Below, piece after piece: positions 1 to 10,092 of a DNA stretch of 64,000 nt (positions within the stretch are counted from its first letter, which is position 1; each line of letters starts with the position of its first letter). The notes below the pieces were generated by a model. The model was not told the origin of the DNA. It was given only the letters and a program-made list of their open reading frames with translations, and did not search any database. Both the position numbers and the translations under genes were made by a program. The stretch covers positions 806,001-870,000 of the forward strand of contig LSRY02000016.1 in the NCBI GenBank assembly GCA_001643675.2. Direction: 5' to 3'. Source of the DNA: Monocercomonoides exilis (lineage: Eukaryota > Preaxostyla > Oxymonadida > Polymastigidae).

Positions 1-364
1 TTTCTTTCGACCGACACGATTCGTCAAAAATTTCCTTGTCGCAAAGGCCTAAAGATAAATATATGAATGTTGAAACACAAACGAATTATGAAATTTTTAA
101 AAATTTTGTAACGTATTAAATTTTTATTTTTATTTGTATTTTCCTCAATTGATTTTTTCTTTCTCTAATTCATTGAATAGAAATTATTGAGAAATTGAAT
201 TTTGTTTACAAATTGAAATATTATAAAAAATTTTCTTGCTGCTTTTTCATTAGATTCAAAAATTTTTATTATCGTTCAATGTCAATTTACAATTTCGAAT
301 GAAAGTTAAATAGAAATCTTCTCAGAGCAGAGGATGAATATTTTTGAAAATGAATTAAAGCTGA
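1..364. other. AT-rich flank, no clear gene
   Basis: No gene is recognised. The last part (about 310-372) is open in one plus-strand frame (I-E-I-F-S-E-Q-R-M-N-I-F-E-N-E-L-K-L-S-I-S). That frame continues past the transposon that interrupts it, so this may be a broken host coding remnant. Confidence 0.4.
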
Positions 365-372
365 GCATCTCC

Positions 373-398
373 GGTAAGTGGGCAGATAGCGACCGGTA
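373..398 (+). repeat. Left terminal inverted repeat of Merlin copy 1
   Basis: The repeat begins GGTAAGTGGGCAG and ends ATAGCGACCGGTA. It pairs with 1831-1856, with mismatches only at positions 7, 11 and 13. Confidence 0.93.
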
Positions 399-550
399 AA
401 AAGTGAGTGTTTTTCGTTTGTTTTTTCATGGATAAAAAACACAGACAAATGAAGAACATGATTAAACTTTGTTTTTTTGAAAATAAAGTGCAAAAAAAAT
501 TGATTGAATTCAATGTTTCAAAAAAAATTATTGCTAAGATCAGTTATTTT

Positions 551-1615
551 TCATGAAAATTCTGCATATTCCGATGCAGATTCACCATCGCCAGCTCCAT
601 ATATGTCACTTTCAGTTGATGAAACAAGATCATCAACTAATGGAGTCAATGATTCGTCTTCACTTTCTGATTCATTTGAATCACTATCATCGCTTTCTTC
701 TTCTTTTGGTACAGTAAATATAATTTTTTTGACAAAATCAATAGAAGAGTATTTTCGTGAGGAATGGAACATGTAACTTGCAATGTGGACATCAATAAAC
801 TTATTGTTAACTCCTGTTTTTGGTAAATATTGGCGAAATCTGGACCATAATCCTCCTATTCCGTTCGTGCAGACCCCAGAAAGAGGATTCTTGAAATTAT
901 ATTTATGGCAAACCGATAAATGTGAATAATTGTATTCTGATAAGCAATTATACGCACGCCATTCGTCACTGTAAATCATTGTCTTGGGTTTTATATTTGC
1001 TTGGATGATGGGAAGCAAGGTGTCTTTTTTTCTATTTTTGACCCTAACAATAAAGAATCTTCCTCCACATTTTTCGCTTTTTCTTTCAATACCTCCGAAA
1101 AGCCATATTTTTGATTTTTTTCGACCCTTGTGGAATTTTCTCCTTCTCAGGATAGCCTCGTCAATTTCTACGATTTCACCATCACCTCCAATTGGTTGAA
1201 AATTCTGAAATGTGATTGTCGAAGAAATTGAACGACATTGAGAATACCAGAAACTGACGGTTTTTCTGTTGATGTCAAGGAGAATACTTGTTTGAGTGAT
1301 ATTCAATTTCAAACAATAATACAAAATGATTCTGAGCAGCTTGTTCAATGGTATTTTCGTGTTAAAGAATGACGTATTTTCAAATAAACTGATCGATTTA
1401 TCGCATTTTGCACATCTGTATTGTTTTCTTGTTTCTGATCTTGAATAAATGTACATTTTATTAAAACATCTCGGGCATTTTTTTTTGACGACGTTCAGCA
1501 CATTCTTGATGAGCCAATCAAATGAACATGAAACACAAGAAAATTTATCATTCAAATCTGCAATATCCTTTCTCGAATCGTTGATACTTGTTGACATTGA
1601 ACAGAAATCAATCAA
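551..1615 (-). CDS. IS1595/Merlin-type transposase (third catalytic residue apparently lost)
   Basis: This 354-residue protein should cut and paste the surrounding element in the nucleus. A zinc ribbon is formed by C47/C50 and C68/C71. A helix-turn-helix-like stretch lies at about 104-125. The DDE core shows D152 in V-E-I-D-E-A and D217 in S-D-E-W-R-A-Y. The third position, where copy 2 and a relic near 58.4 kb have Glu before a G-x-W-S motif, is Gly here (residue 254, codon at 854-856), one base from a Glu codon. The tail from about 310 is Ser/Glu/Asp-rich. The ORF is full length without stops, so it may be translated, but it is probably inactive. The start at 1615 is the first Met; a second Met at 1597 is equally possible. 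Confidence 0.85.
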   Translation of the reverse strand: MIDFCSMSTSINDSRKDIADLNDKFSCVSCSFDWLIKNVLNVVKKKCPRCFNKMYIYSRSETRKQYRCAKCDKSISLFENTSFFNTKIPLNKLLRIILYYCLKLNITQTSILLDINRKTVSFWYSQCRSISSTITFQNFQPIGGDGEIVEIDEAILRRRKFHKGRKKSKIWLFGGIERKSEKCGGRFFIVRVKNRKKDTLLPIIQANIKPKTMIYSDEWRAYNCLSEYNYSHLSVCHKYNFKNPLSGVCTNGIGGLWSRFRQYLPKTGVNNKFIDVHIASYMFHSSRKYSSIDFVKKIIFTVPKEEESDDSDSNESESEDESLTPLVDDLVSSTESDIYGAGDGESASEYAEFS

Positions 1616-1830
1616 TTAATCATTTATTTAATTTTGTTATATATTATATTCAAATTTAATTGTTAACAATTTGTGCACAAATTTATTATTTTATTAATGG
1701 GAAAATTGAGTTTTTATTGATTTTTATCATTTATTTTCAACAATTAAATATCAAAAAAACTCATTGAACGAAATCATTATATCATATTGTGTTCAAATAT
1801 ATTATTTAATTTGGCAAAATAACAAAAAAA

Positions 1831-1856
1831 TACCGGTCGCTATGTACCCTCTTACC
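1831..1856 (-). repeat. Right terminal inverted repeat of Merlin copy 1
   Basis: Read on the minus strand it begins GGTAAGAGGGTAC and ends with the same 13 bases as the left repeat. The target duplication GCATCTCC follows directly. Confidence 0.93.
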
Positions 1857-1864
1857 GCATCTCC

Positions 1865-3063
1865 TTGTCTGGACTGACAATCGAGTTGGATCATCTGATT
1901 CATATTTTTTATGCACAGGACGAAGGAATTACTTAGGATCTTTGAGATGTTGTTTTTTCAACGAAAAACAAGCTGTTTTGATGGACGATGAGAATGAAAT
2001 TGAACAGAAATCAATGATTTCACATTTTTCAGAAGAGCAAGAAATCAATGCATTTGATGGAGAAACAACTGATGGAAAGAATGGTTGGGGAATCAGATGA
2101 TGAAACACTTGAAAAAGGAAGAAATAATGAAATTGAATTGAAGAAAACAGGTGCCAACGGAATATAAAACAGAAAATTGCATTTAAAAATGTTTTGAAGG
2201 TTTGCTGTCGTTATTTATTTTGAAGTGATTATTATTTTGTTTTGAGAATGCTGAAAGAGCGAAGGGATGAATGGCTTTGAAGAAGAAGTAGAAAAGCAAG
2301 GAAGAAAAATGAAATGAAGATTGATGAAATTAAAGATTAATAGAAGATGCCTTGCATTGCGCGTTGGTGAAGAAATATTTTTGAGGAAAGATGATTTTTT
2401 GTGAAAGAAGGGGAAGCGAAAGAAGAAGAGATGGAATGAAAAAGGAATTGCTCAATCTTTCCTATTTTCAGATGGAAAGAGAGGAAGAATCAAATTGAAA
2501 TTGTAATGAATTTCAAAGGTTTCTCCTCTGCAGAAGAAAAAGGCATAGAAGAAGAAATTTCAATGAATTTCTCTGTTGATATTTATTGGCTCTCATCTCT
2601 CAATTTTCAACAATTAATCGTCTCATTCAACAAATTCGTCATTTTCATTATCAAATATATTAATGCCATTTCACACAGTTTCTTCTTTTTAACAATCATT
2701 AACGTAATCTCACTGAATATCTTCACATTCAATATCAATATTACAGATCATGAGCGAAATGAAGAAAGGGATTTTTGAAGAAATGAAGCATAAATTGAAA
2801 TAAAGAAGATGATGTAAAAGAAAATAAAGAGAATAAAGAATTTATTTTGAAAGAGGATTCAGAAAGGAAATGGAACTGAGATGATAATGCAAATTTTTTG
2901 AATGAAAAGACGAAGATTGAAGGAGAGAAGATTCGTGTTGGAAGTTGGATTTGAGAAGAGAAGGAAACAGCAATCAACGCAAAGAAAAGCATTTTACCAA
3001 ACAGGGAAAAATTCTTGAGAAGCGAAACAACAAGCAAGGCAGGGTGATGAATAACAGGAGAAA
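1865..3063. other. Intergenic, purine-rich stretch
   Basis: From about 1975 to 3150 the plus strand is strongly A/G-rich (gaag, gaaaga and agaagaa runs), which creates long pseudo-ORFs on both strands. Nothing in them resembles a known protein. The first 70 bases continue the open frame interrupted by the transposon at 373-1856. Confidence 0.5.
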
Positions 3064-4137
3064 TCAAAAATATGAAAAAAAAGAGAGAAGAAGGAATGAG
3101 ACGAGAGGAGATGATAGAGAAAGAAAAAATGAGAGATGGAAGCAGGAAAAGCATTTCATTGGAGAATTTGGAAAGAAAAGCAAGAACCTGCCAACGTACT
3201 CGGTGTTTTCAGCGGTTCCTGCATCACATATTCTTTTTGTTTGGGTTGTTGAGCCACAATTCTCAAATGGAGGTTGAGTAATGGCATTACCACTGAAGAA
3301 CACGTCATTTCCTCTGCCATTAGTTGCAGTGTTGCCATCGAAGAAACAGAATGTGATGAATTTATTTCCGCTCATCCAGAAATAAGTTGCTGTGCAATAC
3401 AGCGCAGCGCCACCATAGGAAGTTGATGAACTTGTCAATTTGTTGTTTATGAATTGGCAATCATTAACCAAAAATTGACTCGGTTTGTTGCTTGGAGGAT
3501 AACGAAATGTTAAAGTACCAGCAGAATCACCACCAGAATTTGCAATGCACTTGCATTTGGTAAACAAAAATTTTCCGTTTGATGGCATGTCATCGAGCAA
3601 GAAATATCAGCCGGTTCCACACCAATTTGTTATTTTACAACTTTCCACTCTGTTTTCTGAGAATGAATAAACAGAATTTGTTTGAGGCCAGCCAACATAA
3701 GCAACTCCTCCATGAAGTCCTGAACAATTTGTGAAATTAGATTTTGCGATATCAACTTTTAACAAATATATACAATATAACGCTCCTCCATGATCACTTG
3801 TTGAACATTTGTTGAATGAACAAGAAGTGATTGTGAGATTTGCATTCACGCAATTTACATAATGTGCACCACCAGATGAAGATCCACTATTTGAGTCATT
3901 CCATTCACACCACTCAAAACGATGACTGTTCTGATCGAATGAAGTCAATCTTCCAGGTTTCGCTCTTTGAGATTCAGTTCCAACATGTACAACAGCAGCA
4001 TTTTGTGAAGAACGTGTTTGGTGAAGGAAAGAGGTGTTGAAGGTTGAGAGGGAAGTGGAGGGGCTGCTGAGGTTGGGAAAGATGTACCATCGAAAAGAGA
4101 TTGAGATGAGCGAGCGAGAATATTGAAACAGAGACAA
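3064..4137 (-). pseudogene. Beta-helix repeat surface-protein fragment with an in-frame stop
   Basis: Two open segments, 4137-3610 and 3606-3064, lie in the same minus-strand frame and are separated only by a TGA at 3609-3607. They read as one protein with repeated G-G-A-L/H-Y and N-C/S-C-S-F units, as in right-handed parallel beta-helix (polymorphic-membrane-protein-like) families, which are expanded in oxymonads. The break lies between W-C-G-T-G and Y-F-L-L-D-D. The 5' end has no credible start, and the 3' end stops matching after E-Y-V-G near 3200, where the sequence becomes purine-rich; a splice donor there is possible. The best reading is a decayed fragment. An exon of a gene using stop read-through cannot be excluded. 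Confidence 0.7.
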
Positions 4138-5079
4138 AACCGATTTTATTTAGAAAAAAAGAGTGCTCACAGGATATTTCTGAAGTTCAGAACTGTTCGC
4201 GAAAAAATATTTTGTGGCATTTTTTTTTTGGTTGTTGTTGTTGTTGTTTTCTTTTGAAAGATGTTTTTGACAGAATGATTGACTTTGTGAAAGATGATAA
4301 GGAAAAATTTGTAATTTCACCAACTTGAAAGAACTTTCTTCATAGAAAATGAAAAAAGCATTGCTATTGCAAAAAACATGATAATTATATCAATTTGTTT
4401 TCAATCATTCATATTGTTCTTAAATTTGAACTTTTGTCAAGAAAGAAAATTGATTATGGTGAATCATCATATATATATCATTATAAATGTCGAGGAATAT
4501 TCTTTGTGTGTAATTTGATTATGACATGTCGAACTTTAGAAATTTGTTCTCAGAATATTTCTCTCTCATAGAAATTTAGATTTGTTTCAAATCCATTTAT
4601 CAACAACAAAACCTCATGTTGTCTGAATCAAAAAGTTTAATAAAGACAACATTCAAAAGAGCTTCATTAATGAGAAATATTTTTTTAGATATAATTATTT
4701 TTAGCATCTTATAAATTTGAAGAGAAATACAAATGAAATATACCAAATAAAAATATTGCATAGACTTTTCTGTTATTTTCAATTTTTTGCCAAGGCATTT
4801 TGCTTAGGAAAGCACTTTATTTTTTATTTGATTCTAAAAAAAAAAAACCTTCGATACAAAAGAATTATTTTTTCAAAAAATTTTAGTTATATTTTTCCTG
4901 GTATTTGATAAATACGATTTAAATAAGTCAGGAAAATTTTGTTTTGAAATATCTTCAACAAATACTAAAATTCTTATGTATTTGAACCCATTCATCAAAA
5001 TCATATTCCCATTTTTTTCATCTTAACATATATTAAGAGCAACCCGGAACTCATTTTTTGTATAATTGATTTAAAAATA
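4138..5079. other. Intergenic, no gene seen
   Basis: AT-rich sequence with homopolymer runs and a short GTT repeat near 4231. No coding pattern or RNA gene is visible. Confidence 0.5.
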
Positions 5080-6567
5080 ATGGCAATCAATTACAGATAT
5101 GAAGAGACAAGTGAAAGAGGAAACAAAAGGAAAAGTGAAAATAGTTCATTAAGAGGTGTTAAAATTATGTGTTCACAACTAGAATATTTTTTAATGTGTC
5201 ATTTTTAACAAAAATATTTTCAAAATTGAAAAGAAGATTTAATCGAACAGAAAACAAACTCTGAGATCAATCATGCAAGCTTTAACAATCGATCACAAAT
5301 TGCAGAAGAAACATGCGATGATGATTTTGTTGCCAAGAAGAATATCAAACATTATCAAAGTCAAGAATCAAAATCATGTTCGATAAATAATTCAGACAAT
5401 AAAACAAAACCAAGAAATTGGACTCTGGACTTTGTGAAATGCTGCGCTGCATTTTCTGTAAACATGAGCCATGCGTGTCAGCAGCAACGTTATGCATACG
5501 GATATTATCTTTCGAAAAAAAAGTTACCATATTGGTTATGGGCAAATTTCTGGTGCATGTTTGGGCAAATTGGTTCGCATTTGTTTATGATGGTGACTGG
5601 ATTGATAATGCTTTCTCCAAAACGATTGAAAGATTCGGAGACAAGCACTTTGAAATATGTATTTCGAAGACTTATTCAATATGTTTTCTGGAGCATTCCC
5701 TATCATAGAAAAAGAATTTCCGATGGTCTAAAAATGAATACAAGATTTCTCGGAATACAAAATGTTGTTGAAGGATTTTTTATTTACCCTGGAACATTTT
5801 GGTATCTACAAGTTGTAATGAAGATTCTGATATTTGTTCCGTTTGTGAGGCAGGCAATACAAGCAACAACCAGAAAAACTTTGGAATTTTCAATTATTGC
5901 TATATGGATTACTCATTATTGTGTTAAAACATTTTTAACTTTAATGAAATGTTTAGCATTGAATGATTTCTTTTTTTCGGTTTCGCTTTCATTCTTGACT
6001 GGGCATTATTTCTGGACAATCATGGAGTATCAAGAAAATCCTCATGGCCCACATCCGAAATGGGTCGAGGAGGATGGGTATTTCCATGCGATCAAACGGA
6101 TTAATTGGAAAAGTTCTAAAACAGCTGTTGCTTGCATTTTGATTTTTCTCAGTTCTTCCTTGCTGAACTTTGGATTGGCAATCATATCCGGACACTATTT
6201 TAAGAACCCGTATTATGGAAATCTCAATCAACTATATAGCTGCTTGGTTCCAGTATCGTACGTTTCATTTTTCTGCATGGTCTATTCATTTGCATCAAAC
6301 TGGACTCCAACAACACGACTAAATAAAATTCTTTCCAGCTTTGTGTCTTCTGTTGGTTCATGCACATTCGGCATATATTTGTTTAATGAGTATTTCATTA
6401 ATGTTTTTGTAATGGAATATTTGTTCCCAAAAAAGTTGAAAATCTTTTTCTATGACATGAATCCGTTGTGGTTTTGCCCTCTCATTGCAACACTTGGATT
6501 TCTTTTGACTTGGATTGTCACATGCATTTTCAAGAGAATCCCACTCTTGAAAAAACTTGTTGTTTAA
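5080..6567 (+). CDS. Acyltransferase-3 family membrane protein, two exons
   Basis: This multi-pass membrane protein resembles acyltransferase family 3, which transfers acyl groups, often acetyl, to sugars or other extracytoplasmic acceptors. The frame is open from 5230 but has no ATG until the proposed first exon, 5080-5155. Joining this to 5234-6567 by an intron at 5156-5233 (GTGTTA..AAAAG) gives 469 residues in phase. The segment T-L-D-F-V-K-C-C-A-A-F-S-V-N-M-S-H holds the family's first helix and its conserved His. About ten hydrophobic helices follow, and the end S-C-T-F-G-I-Y-L-F-N-E-Y matches the neighbouring paralogue at 7484-8818. The family is mostly bacterial, so an old transfer is possible. 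The substrate is unknown, and the exon 1 call is an inference. Confidence 0.72.
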
Positions 6568-7483
6568 CGAATAAGATTGATAAAACCATCATTTGTTGTT
6601 TTTGAATTGAAAACGAATATGCCAATGTTCGCATTGAATGATTGCATTTCGGAAATATTAAAGTTGGACACTTTATTAATTCGGAATGAAAAAAAGTGCA
6701 TTTGTTCAACAACAACTTTTTTCCATTCAATGAATTACCTTGGTCTTTCTTCTTGTTTTCTCTTTCCTCACGTTTTTATTTTGATCCAAAAAGTGTTCAA
6801 TTGAATATGTCTCCTTTTTATAATTGCAATGCGTTTGGAGGAAATGCATTTGTATAATCTCATAATCATACTCTTTCAAAAGTTTGCATTTATTTGATGA
6901 GTTAAATCTGCTCTTCAAATTTGCATCTCAATCTCCATAACGAAATAACACTTGATAAAAAGTTGTTAACGAATTTCAAAAGAATGAGGAAAAAAGAAGG
7001 AAAAAAATACATGCCATTTTTCAACTCCGTTCAATAATTTGAAAACGCAACACGATTATCCATTGAAAAATTTGAAAGTTGTCTTTCGACAAACTATTCA
7101 AATCTTTCAGATTCATATGTTTCATTGTGTTGGCTGGTTTTTTGGATGATTAATTGTTTCATTCAAGTGAAAAGAAGAACTTCCATAAAAAATCTTTGTG
7201 ATATGTTGGTTAATCTATGACTCAAAATGAAAAAGGTTTTCATCAATTCAAAGTTAAGAATTGCAAAAATGAAAATGCTGTCAGATAAATACAACAAAAA
7301 TGAACATCAGGATGGTCATTGGGTAGATTGTCATCTATTGGAAAACCAATCTGAATAATACAAATAATTATTGAAATAAGATTTTTATAAATATTTGAGA
7401 TACATCTGAGAGAGAAGAAGTCTAATACTTTTTCGAGCTTTCAAGGTAGATAGATCAAAATTCCGTAAAATGAAATAATCTTA
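6568..7483. other. Intergenic between convergent acyltransferase genes
   Basis: AT-rich spacer between the 3' ends of two convergent paralogues. No further gene is seen. Confidence 0.5.
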
Positions 7484-8818
7484 TCAAATAAATAGTGTGC
7501 AAATATAAGGAATTCTTTTTGCAGCAAGCGTCAGAATCCAGCATATTAGGTAAACGATTGCAGAAATGAAAAGAGGAAACCAAATTGGATTGAAGCTTGT
7601 TAATTCTTTTCCAGTCCACTTCATAACAATAAATGGAACAATGCGATACAGTAAGTACTCATTCAACATATAAATACCCATTGTGCATGATCCTGTGGAA
7701 GCAAAAAACTTATAAAGAAGTTTACCTGATTTTGATGTTGGTTTCCAATCAGAAAGGCATCCATAAATAAATAAAAACAATGAAAGTGCTGCAAATGTGT
7801 TAAATGGACTATGATCAAGCAAAAGAAAAGCTCCATTTGGAAGACCGTGAGTGGTTCTATATGACCAAATTTTATACATTAGAAAAACACTGGAGATAAA
7901 TACGAAGAGAGCAACAGCTCTTGCCCATGGCTTTTTCCAGTTTATTCTGGACAAATTTTTAAAAATCCCATCTTCATCTTCAACAAAATGGTACCCTGAA
8001 ATTATTTCTGGATGAGACGCTTTTTCAGCAAATCCATAAATCAATGGACCTGCCAAAACGAAAAAAGCCATATTTGTAAATCGTGTGCTCATTACCCATC
8101 CGTTTATGATTAAGCGCAATCCATTCAATCCTTGATACATAAGAAAATACGATAGCAAACAATATTCATACGTTCGACGGGAGATTGTCTTGAGAGATGC
8201 CTGAAAGAAGGGAGTCGCTAGATGAACAAACAAAAGAGTGTATAAATACCAGAAAGAACCTTCTCCATTAATAATACGTAAGATAGATAAATAAAGTGAA
8301 TCCTTCAATTGGCCTTTCCAGTTCAACTTTCTCATGTAGCTGAAATGGTATATTATGTTCCAAATCAAATAATTGATTCCTCTTGTTTTAAACATTTTCA
8401 GCGACATGAACGGAGAATCATTTAAATGAGAAGGATGGAGGAGTAATATTCCAGTCACCATCATAAAAACAGCATTTGCACATCGGACAAACGATGTGTA
8501 AAATGCACATATGTGCCATTTATACTCATCTCCATGAGCCACGTAATCATTGTAATCTGTCCTCCCAAAAAACAAAGTGTGCGTCATGATTACCAGAAAA
8601 GCAGCTATGCTTTTCATTGCATCCAAAGAAATGTCTCTATGTGATTTGGACTCTGTTTTGACTTTTCCTTTACAAAATTTTTGATCACACTGCTTTTTTG
8701 AGGTTATGCTTTCTGAATATAGTTTTTTCATTGCCAGATTCGATATTTCAACCTTTGACATGTCTGAATATGCAAAATTTTTATAGAAAAGATCAGCATA
8801 ATTAACCATTAATCGCAT
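7484..8818 (-). CDS. Acyltransferase-3 family membrane protein
   Basis: This 444-residue intron-free ORF is paralogous to the gene at 5080-6567. After an N-terminal tail of about 65 residues, the first helix carries the family signature D-I-S-L-D-A-M-K-S-I-A-A-F-L-V-I-M-T-H, including the conserved His near the membrane face. Eight to ten hydrophobic helices follow, and the late motif S-C-T-M-G-I-Y-M-L-N-E-Y is shared with the paralogue. It probably acylates a sugar or lipid-linked acceptor in the secretory pathway or at the surface. The start at 8818 is the first Met; another lies three codons on. The pair is arranged tail to tail, which suggests an inverted local duplication. Confidence 0.82.
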   Translation of the reverse strand: MRLMVNYADLFYKNFAYSDMSKVEISNLAMKKLYSESITSKKQCDQKFCKGKVKTESKSHRDISLDAMKSIAAFLVIMTHTLFFGRTDYNDYVAHGDEYKWHICAFYTSFVRCANAVFMMVTGILLLHPSHLNDSPFMSLKMFKTRGINYLIWNIIYHFSYMRKLNWKGQLKDSLYLSILRIINGEGSFWYLYTLLFVHLATPFFQASLKTISRRTYEYCLLSYFLMYQGLNGLRLIINGWVMSTRFTNMAFFVLAGPLIYGFAEKASHPEIISGYHFVEDEDGIFKNLSRINWKKPWARAVALFVFISSVFLMYKIWSYRTTHGLPNGAFLLLDHSPFNTFAALSLFLFIYGCLSDWKPTSKSGKLLYKFFASTGSCTMGIYMLNEYLLYRIVPFIVMKWTGKELTSFNPIWFPLFISAIVYLICWILTLAAKRIPYICTLFI

Positions 8819-9082
8819 TATTAATCACATAATATTAAAAATTATGCTTCTTGTAATATTCATAATTCGAAAACTGATACTTGCAGAAATCTTTTGCTCC
8901 TCTTTACCTGAGATCCTAAGGATAAAAAAAAATTTTCATTAAGAAAGCATGAATGAATTATTTGTGAAAAAAACAAAATTTGATTGGAACTGATCTTGAT
9001 TTGAGGTTTTTATTCCGTTATGTGTTTCTTTTTAATCTATTTGGCAACGCAACGCATTTCATCTTGGATCAAATTTGTTGTA

Positions 9083-9490
9083 GGGTCAGCTTTTTAATGG
9101 GACTTTTTCCTTAATTGGCACTTTTTTTGTTTTCGCTTGCAAAATGTCGAGAAATGAGAAGTAGTTTTCAGCATTTTAAAAATCCTTTTTAACAAGTTTT
9201 ATTCTATTTATTTATTGTTTTCATTTTTATTTTCGTTTTTTACATATCGAGAAATTTCGTTTTTTTGTTAAATTTAATAGTACTTTTTCTAGCCAATCAG
9301 GCAACTCAAAAAAAATTGGGGACATGTTTTATATAGCATTTGCTTTGAACTATTAATCTTTAAAATCTTTTTTTTCACAAACACTTTTTTCTTGATTTTT
9401 TCGCATTTCAAAATTTCATCAACATGATAACATAAAACTGATTATTTCTTTATTAATATAATGAGATGACAAAAATAAAAATATGATATG
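9083..9490 (+). repeat. Left arm of foldback element
   Basis: Starts GGGTCAGCTTTTTAATGGGA and ends AATATGATATG. It pairs with 9683-10090 over its full length. Confidence 0.9.
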
Positions 9491-9682
9491 AATGACTAAC
9501 ACTTTAAAAATCAAGTGTTGCGAAAATGAAACATTAATTTTTTCTATTTGTCTTTTTCCGGCAAATGGCGCAAACCAAAAATGATCAATGATCAAGTCTT
9601 TGTAACAAAGTTAAATACTTGACAAATAGATACAATAAATATTTTATTTTTATAATACTTTATTGTTAAAGCATTTGTTTTG

Positions 9683-10090
9683 CATATCATATTATTATTT
9701 TTGTCATCTCATTATATTAATAAAGAAATAATCAGTTTTATGTTATCATGTTGATGAAATTTTGAAATGCGAAAAAATCAAGAAAAAAGTGTTTGTGAAA
9801 AAAAAGATTTTAAAGATTAATAGTTCAAAGCAAATGCTATATAAAACATGTCCCCAATTTTTTTTGAGTTGCCTGATTGGCTAGAAAAAGTACTATTAAA
9901 TTTAACAAAAAAACGAAATTTCTCGATATGTAAAAAACGAAAATAAAAATGAAAACAATAAATAAATAGAATAAAACTTGTTAAAAAGGATTTTTAAAAT
10001 GCTGAAAACTACTTCTCATTTCTCGACATTTTGCAAGCGAAAACAAAAAAAGTGCCAATTAAGGAAAAAGTCCCATTAAAAAGCTGACCC
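9683..10090 (-). repeat. Right arm of foldback element
   Basis: Reverse complement of 9083-9490, ending in GCTGACCC immediately before TA. Confidence 0.9.
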
Positions 10091-10092
10091 TA

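Larger units (their letters stand above)
373..1856 (-). mobile_element. Merlin/IS1595-like DNA transposon, copy 1
   Basis: This is a 1,484-bp element bounded by 26-bp terminal inverted repeats at 373-398 and 1831-1856, which match at 23 of 26 positions and begin GGTAAG. It is flanked by a perfect 8-bp target duplication, GCATCTCC, at 365-372 and 1857-1864. The single minus-strand ORF is an IS1595-type transposase. Merlin elements are the eukaryotic relatives of bacterial IS1016/IS1595 and make 8-9 bp duplications, which fits. The clean duplication and nearly matching ends suggest a fairly recent insertion. Confidence 0.92.
9083..10090. mobile_element. Foldback element with 408-bp inverted arms
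   Basis: The arms are 9083-9490 and 9683-10090, near-perfect reverse complements 408 bp long, around a 192-bp unique loop. The ends are GGGTCAGC and GCTGACCC, flanked on both sides by TA (9081-9082 and 10091-10092), as expected for Tc1/mariner-type insertion. No ORF of note lies inside, so this is non-autonomous. The near identity of the arms indicates recent formation or strong gene conversion. Its partner transposase is not identified; the pogo-like family in this window uses ends starting GGGTG and is only a candidate. Confidence 0.9.

Noticed and set aside
2741-3154. 137-codon minus-strand ORF rich in Phe/Ser/Leu
   Set aside because: It is explained by the purine-rich plus strand and shows no protein-like pattern.
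9083-10090. Foldback element as a Maverick/Polinton end
   Set aside because: There is no 6-bp duplication and no viral-type genes; the TA flanks fit Tc1/mariner-type insertion better.
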